From assembly GCA_964020975.1 (NCBI GenBank), contig OZ026620.1:75079600-75143599 (forward strand): a stretch of DNA of 64,000 nucleotides. Reading direction: 5' to 3'. A program made the position numbers and the translations under genes. Shown piece by piece: positions 61,601 through 64,000 of the stretch. Each line of letters starts with the position of its first letter. Positions within the stretch are counted from its first letter, which is position 1. The notes below the pieces were generated by a model that saw only the letters and a list, made by a program, of their open reading frames with translations, did no database searches and was not told the origin of the DNA. The stretch is from Hermodice carunculata (taxonomy: Eukaryota; Annelida; Polychaeta; Eunicida; Amphinomidae).

Positions 61601-63520
61601 TGACACCTGATACACTGATATGTGACACACTGATATGTGATACATGATACACTGATATGTGACACATGATACACGGATATGTGACACATGGTACCATTTG
61701 TGATACACGACACACTGATATGTCACAATACATGGTGTAATGATATGTGATGTTTAGTATAAACCATCAACCTAAGAATGCAAGCCCTGCCTAGTATAAG
61801 GAGTGAAATAATGATGCTACGAAGTTTTGGGTTATCAAACGGACAGGTGGATATCCAGAAAGTGAGTGTTTTGTCTCACCAACAGCAAATGCTGGCAAGA
61901 CAATAAATTCTTACAAATAATACATCATAATTCAATCACAAACTTCAAGATAATCAGAAAACATGAGGATATACATGTTTATGTCAATATCAATTACATA
62001 TAGTCAAAGCAATTTGCTATGCACAACATCATGGTGGGACAACACTGGATGCGTGATACATAATATACATACATGCACCGGTTACAAAGAGAACTGTGGT
62101 TACAATGTCAGATCTCAAATCAATGTGAGTCGTAACATTCTAAGCGTTTGGCCTGACCACAGTTTTCTTTCTGTCTTGACCTTGTAAGTCAATGGAATGG
62201 CTACTTGTACACATCTCATAATAGGCTGAAGGTGAGTTCTGATAAACACCATGCTAATCTAGGCAAGTCCTTAACTATGAGGGTGACAAGTTGAAAGTTA
62301 AATTCTACAACATGCAAACTTGTCGAGTACGCATGCCATGCAGTCTGGCTACAGTCTTCAAAGATTACGAGTGCCCGTGGACAGACCTTGCATGCATGTC
62401 AAAGGTGGAATGAAAGCAAATCGCAACCTCTGATCTTCCGCAAACTCCACTTGCAAACACAACAGCCAGAAAAGCCACAGATACACAGAGCCACCATACG
62501 GCAATACAGGGAACTAAAGCAACACTGAAACGAAAAGTGTCACAGCAGCAACAAAGTTTGACAAATTTGTGGCAGCAGTGGAGTACCGTACCAATTATGA
62601 TGCCTCGTGATCTGGACACCGAAAAGCACATCGCACAACTAGGACACAGAACTCTACTCCTAGAGGGGTACAAAGCCCCTAGAGGTATCTAAATCACAAA
62701 GAGAGACACAGACACAGAGAAATCGAAGGGTGCAGACATAGAGACATGGCATGACAGCCGTGGTAAAAAATAAATGGTGACATTTAGGGAGGGAGAAAAT
62801 TTCCAGACATTGCCAAATTGGATAGGATAGATACAGGAACCCAAGCACATGTACAAAATACATGTATTGAGAGACACATGAACTAAAATGGTGTAAATCA
62901 TAGAAAAAACAACACACGCCACACAAAGTCATAATAAAAAAAGAGGTGTACATTAACATGTACAAGTTACAGTACGAACGAAGGTATTTGTTGAAAATTT
63001 TCAACTACCAAGACTTGGATGCCCAACTGGTCCAGATTGAAATAATACACACTAAGAATCCACACGTTGGCAGTAAATGAAGAGGGGAGAGGGGGTGAGG
63101 GTGAAATGTTATATATAGCAAGAAGAGAAATGAAACACTCATCATTGACATTTACATGTACTAGGTACTTGGGTACAGACATCATAGTGGTTACAGAAAT
63201 AGGCCAAATAGACCAGAGCCTGTCACAAGTTCTCATGGTTACACCAAACACCAGTCAGGACTTGAGTGGACAAATTAAGCACAGTGCAGAGGTGAGAGCA
63301 CTCCCAGGTACCTGCCCTGCAGACAGAGGGCGCCACTTACCGTCTGGAATGTGGGAACAGGGGTGACTACAGGGGTCTTTTCCTTATCCTCCTCAGCCTC
63401 TCCCCCTGAGCCCTGCACCTCTGATTCCGAAACCAACTCTTCTTCCTCGGCTATATCCGAGAGCTCTGATTGGCTACTCTCATGCAGTTCTTCCAACAAG
63501 CTAGGGTGAATGCCCGCATT
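45729..63520 (-). CDS. RIMBP2: RIM-binding protein (RIMBP), 3' portion of the gene, spliced
   Basis: Partial gene covering seven exons: 63520-63341, 57855-57285, 56635-55830, 54205-53992, 53452-53322, 51994-51758 and 46001-45729. The reading frame runs through all junctions (phases 0,1,0,1,0,0) and totals 2412 nt, 803 codons plus stop. RIM-binding proteins are presynaptic active-zone scaffolds: their SH3 domains bind proline-rich motifs of RIM and of voltage-gated calcium channels and so tether channels near vesicles. The window shows SH3-II (ALFDYDP start, [10 protein letters not shown] end) and SH3-III (MVALYDYDP start, [15 protein letters not shown] end) in the family's order, after a long Pro/Ser-rich linker. 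The N-terminal SH3 and fibronectin III repeats must lie beyond 64000. Invertebrates usually have one gene ancestral to vertebrate RIMBP1/2/3, so the symbol marks the closest match and is not a proven orthology. Domain identity is secure; the exact 3' end is less so. Confidence 0.9.
46101..46334 (+). mobile_element. TTAA-hairpin MITE, nearly intact
   Basis: The left end is TTAGCCCTTAAAGCACTGA (TTAA changed to TTAG) and the right end is TTAGCACTTTAAAGGTTAA. The palindrome GTCAACAGCTTTCCTTG / CGAGGAAAGCTGTTGAC is well kept. Length 234 bp. It lies in the putative last RIMBP intron. Confidence 0.85.
46742..46981 (-). mobile_element. TTAA-hairpin MITE, inverted, with a long perfect palindrome
   Basis: The left tip is TTAACCCTTTTCCCCTCAA and the right tip is ggggaaagggttaa. 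At 46883-46952 is a near-perfect palindrome whose arms start GTCAACAGCTTTCCTTGGCA and meet at cacttagtg. Length 240 bp. Its right TTAA is the left TTAA of the next copy. Confidence 0.85.
46978..47225 (+). mobile_element. TTAA-hairpin MITE, directly abutting the previous copy
   Basis: It starts TTAACTCTTTGAGTGCAA. The palindrome actttcctcagtgctctttg / caaagagcactgaggaaa and the core GGTACTTAAGTGTAAGGT follow. The right end (cttggcaatgaaagaaat) has lost its TTAA. Confidence 0.78.
47349..48095. mobile_element. GGGCCC-ended element with gacctttgacct subrepeats
   Basis: The left tip aagggccccgctagcatc and the right tip gatgcagggccctaa (minus-strand ttagggccctgcatc) are related in inverse. Inside are four to five diverged subrepeats, each with a tgacctttgacctcaaggtca-like phrase and a gatattgcataaa phrase. 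The right end is preceded by gacagacggaca and a hairpin (gggctcctgcatc / gatgcagggccc). Non-coding. Confidence 0.55.
48355..48397. repeat. (TA)n microsatellite
   Basis: Uninterrupted run of about 42 bp. Confidence 0.95.
48445..50090 (-). mobile_element. hairpin-ended subrepeat element, long copy
   Basis: Four diverged subrepeats begin with gcagca/acagca..cctgttgaa phrases (about 48449, 48762, 49207 and 49710) and include ccagaag.g and tttgaagc.attgg phrases. A gacagatgga-rich tract and the hairpin AGCTCAGCTG/CAGCTGAGCT close the element at 50090. On the minus strand it has the same layout as 10145-10870. A poly-A/C tract (49600-49695) interrupts it. Non-coding. Confidence 0.6.
51713..51994 (-). 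CDS. RIMBP2: RIMBP exon f: second half of SH3-III, with optional read-through end
   Basis: The acceptor is TTTTGTGCAG|TTG (phase 0). The exon encodes [20 protein letters not shown] and then [15 protein letters not shown], completing SH3-III, followed by a Ser/Lys/Arg-rich tail. Two ends are possible. Read-through ends at a TGA at 51715-51713 after a basic tail (PSYGRQRKL) and gives a 727-residue product in this window. An in-frame donor AAG|GTCAGG at 51758/51757 (phase 0) could join the far exon at 46001. One residue is unusual: Cys stands in EDCFYLGE where the sister domain SH3-II of this gene has Gly (PDGFYLGE). Confidence 0.9.
   Translation of the reverse strand: MELSFKVGQVIIVYGEMDEDCFYLGEIKGQRGLVPSNFLQEVPPSDDEYDVRPGRTSAPHSKDLPRVTSEIQQADKSEKVRRPRPSYGRQRKL
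52967..53054. mobile_element. pogo/Tigger-like MITE, 88 bp with TA flanks
   Basis: TA-CAGTGAAAACCTGTTATAA at the left and tcgatataatgaggtttcacag-TA at the right are inverted repeats. The CAGTGAAACCT tip with TA target is typical of pogo-type elements. It lies in the RIMBP intron that splits SH3-III. Confidence 0.7.
53322..53452 (-). CDS. RIMBP2: RIMBP exon e: start of SH3-III
   Basis: A short exon of 131 nt, on the opposite strand from the open frames that overlap it. The acceptor is TTCTTTGCCAG|GA (phase 1) and the donor is GAG|GTAAAA (phase 0). It encodes a proline-rich connector and then [20 protein letters not shown], the beginning of the third SH3 domain. Vertebrate RIMBP2 has a closely similar segment (ALYDYDP, then SPNVD). 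No start codon or long frame marks it. It was found by looking for the missing half of SH3-III between 53992 and 51994, and its phases fit both neighbours. Confidence 0.93.
53992..54205 (-). CDS. RIMBP2: RIMBP exon d: second half of SH3-II
   Basis: An exon of 214 nt. The acceptor is GTCTGTGGCAG|ATA (phase 0) and the donor is ACCA|GTAAGT (phase 1). It starts [14 protein letters not shown], the n-Src/distal part of the SH3 fold, followed by [15 protein letters not shown] with the conserved Gly, Pro and Asn of the ligand groove. The remaining 40 or so residues form the short basic linker towards SH3-III (for example [11 protein letters not shown]). The domain split between exons c and d gives a seamless SH3. 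Confidence 0.95.
54519..54554. repeat. perfect 14-bp inverted repeat beside the SINE
   Basis: TTATTAAGATACAC and its exact reverse complement GTGTATCTTAATAA are separated by 8 bp, just upstream of the SINE at 54561. Confidence 0.8.
54561..54659 (+). mobile_element. tRNA-derived SINE, copy 2
   Basis: TGGTCGAGTGG (A-box-like) and GGTTCAAGTCC (B-box-like) are followed by the tail aacataaaatataata. It matches the 31626-31725 copy on the opposite strand along nearly its whole length, including the segment where the anticodon arm should be. It lies in the RIMBP intron within SH3-II. Confidence 0.72.
55830..56635 (-). CDS. RIMBP2: RIMBP exon c: charged linker and first half of SH3-II
   Basis: An exon of 806 nt. 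The acceptor is CTCCTTTCAG|AG (phase 1) and the donor is AAG|GTAAGT (phase 0). The first two thirds are a low-complexity charged linker rich in Arg, His, Asp and Ser. An acidic stretch ([20 protein letters not shown]) follows, and then the start of the second SH3 domain, [12 protein letters not shown], with [18 protein letters not shown]. The ALFDYDP motif supplies the conserved aromatic residues of the SH3 ligand groove. The [12 protein letters not shown] insertion between the first strands is characteristic of RIM-binding protein SH3-II and is what makes the family assignment strong. The domain is interrupted by the intron after Lys and resumes at 54205. Confidence 0.93.
57285..57855 (-). 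CDS. RIMBP2: RIMBP exon b: Pro/Ser-rich linker
   Basis: 190 codons plus one base. The acceptor is TTTTTCGTTCCAG|CCT (phase 0) and the donor is CATAG|GTGAGA (phase 1). The peptide is dominated by SP, TP and PP pairs (for example [16 protein letters not shown] and [10 protein letters not shown]), which is typical of a disordered, phosphorylatable linker and of SH3 or WW ligands. It contains no folded domain I can recognise. The split codon closes with the AG that opens the next exon to give Glu, so the junction is internally consistent. The base composition is clearly richer in G and C than the surrounding introns. Confidence 0.85.
60298..60323. repeat. long G homopolymer
   Basis: A G run broken once by A, followed by more G-rich sequence to about 60340. 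Its exact length is uncertain because homopolymers of this size are error-prone. Confidence 0.85.
60738..60990 (+). mobile_element. TTAA-hairpin MITE, in RIMBP intron
   Basis: Palindrome arms ctacagctttcttcggtg and gcgccaaggaaagctgttg, core GGTACTTAAATGAAAGGT and right end gttagcactgacagagg. The TTAA tips have decayed. Confidence 0.7.
61243..61745. repeat. 22-bp minisatellite
   Basis: More than twenty units of the type gatacatgatacactgatat with variants. A wider motif with tggtaccatt recurs near 61250, 61330 and 61687. It lies in a RIMBP intron and explains the repetitive minus-strand open frames. Confidence 0.95.
63341..63520 (-). CDS. RIMBP2: RIMBP exon a: acidic Ser/Glu-rich linker
   Basis: An exon of exactly 60 codons, phase 0 at both ends. 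The acceptor reads TTAACAG just above 63520 and the donor is ACG|GTAAGT at 63341/63340. It encodes a start of [16 protein letters not shown] followed by the acidic [14 protein letters not shown] and ends [11 protein letters not shown]-binding proteins carry similar acidic Ser/Glu stretches between the fibronectin repeats and SH3-II, so this is probably a disordered linker. It is assigned because it is open, has good junctions on the same strand, and its phase fits the next exon 5.5 kb away. It could be alternatively spliced. The preceding exon lies outside the window. Confidence 0.7.
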
Positions 63521-64000
63521 CTGTTAACGAAGTGTTAATGCTGTTAGATGCATAGATACAGCACCCCCTACTGGCCAAATGCAAGCAGCATAGAAACTTG
63601 CAAGCAGTAAACCACACGCAGCTAATAAACTAAAGCATAAACAAGAACACTTCTATGTAAAGCCACTCTGGCCAGACAGCCAGTCAAGCAGGCAAGTATG
63701 ACCTTAACCTTCCACATTTGCTTGGGGAACATGGCCTGAATGTTTCAAAATTTGAAGCATTCCAACTTTTACACAAATGTGACGTGCCTAATGCTTGACC
63801 ATTAATGTGTTTTCCCCAGAGAATTTAAAAGCACAAAATATCAAGTTTTTTGGGTAAAAATTTGGTACCAATACATAAATCAATTGCATGAATAAAACAG
63901 ACATTAATCATAGGACATACTTGGAATATTTACAACGAATAAATTCAAAACTTAAATTTCAGTTCGCAATGGGTACAAGAAGTGTTCATGTCCAAATTAA
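63521..64000. other. RIMBP intron upstream of exon a, to the window edge
   Basis: AT-rich, and no further coding exon is visible. The earlier exons of the gene should follow beyond the window. Confidence 0.5.

Larger units (their letters stand above)
57856..63340 (-). other. RIMBP intron between exons a and b
   Basis: This is a 5.5-kb intron. I see no coding exon in it. It holds a TTAA-flanked miniature element (60738-60990), a 22-bp minisatellite (about 61243-61745), a run of about 25 T (near 59890) and a long G run near 60298. The remainder is AT-rich and unassigned. Confidence 0.6.

Noticed and set aside
61010-61733. Repetitive minus-strand open frames of up to 238 codons ([12 protein letters not shown]-type)
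   Set aside because: They are translations of the 22-bp minisatellite, open in all three frames for arithmetic reasons, and lie in an intron.

Overview
The window looks like animal nuclear DNA, probably from a marine invertebrate. The reasons are long introns with ordinary GT-AG junctions, a synaptic scaffold gene, and a dense mix of DIRS-type, Polinton, LINE, SINE and miniature DNA-transposon remains. I cannot fix the phylum from sequence alone; a lancelet, hemichordate, echinoderm or lophotrochozoan would all be compatible.

Only one host gene is recognisable. It is the 3' part of a RIM-binding protein (RIMBP) gene on the minus strand, spread over positions 63520 to 45729. I can place seven coding exons whose splice phases all fit. 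They run from an acidic Ser/Glu-rich exon, through a long Pro/Ser-rich linker, into the second and third SH3 domains and then the C-terminus. The N-terminal SH3 and the fibronectin type III repeats expected for the family would lie beyond position 64000. Two C-termini are possible: read-through to a stop at 51713, or splicing at 51758 to a far exon (46001-45729) encoding a basic tail.

Positions 1 to about 45000 hold no recognisable host gene. In order they hold: a DIRS-like fossil (1-1680); a 243-bp TIR element (3509-3751); hairpins and miniature elements (8.1-10.05 kb); dispersed subrepeat elements (10.1-12.6 kb); a decayed Polinton (coding remains 13.2-18.1 kb) between inverted repeats at 12.63-12.79 and 19.13-19.54 kb; a 7.7-kb structure with terminal inverted repeats of about 0.9 kb (19536-27246) that encloses a second TIR element (22045-24884); unassigned DNA to 30.3 kb; simple repeats, a SINE and a minisatellite (30.3-32.6 kb); an inverted second DIRS-like fossil (35.5-36.9 kb); and a LINE fragment (37.3-38.2 kb).

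The most striking item not explained by a gene is a family of roughly 230-270 bp TTAA-flanked elements, with at least nine copies between 8 and 61 kb. Most share an internal palindrome built on GTCAACAGCTTTCC, and their ends resemble piggyBac termini. Several lie in introns of the RIMBP gene. All assignments rest on reading and manual comparison; no database search was possible.
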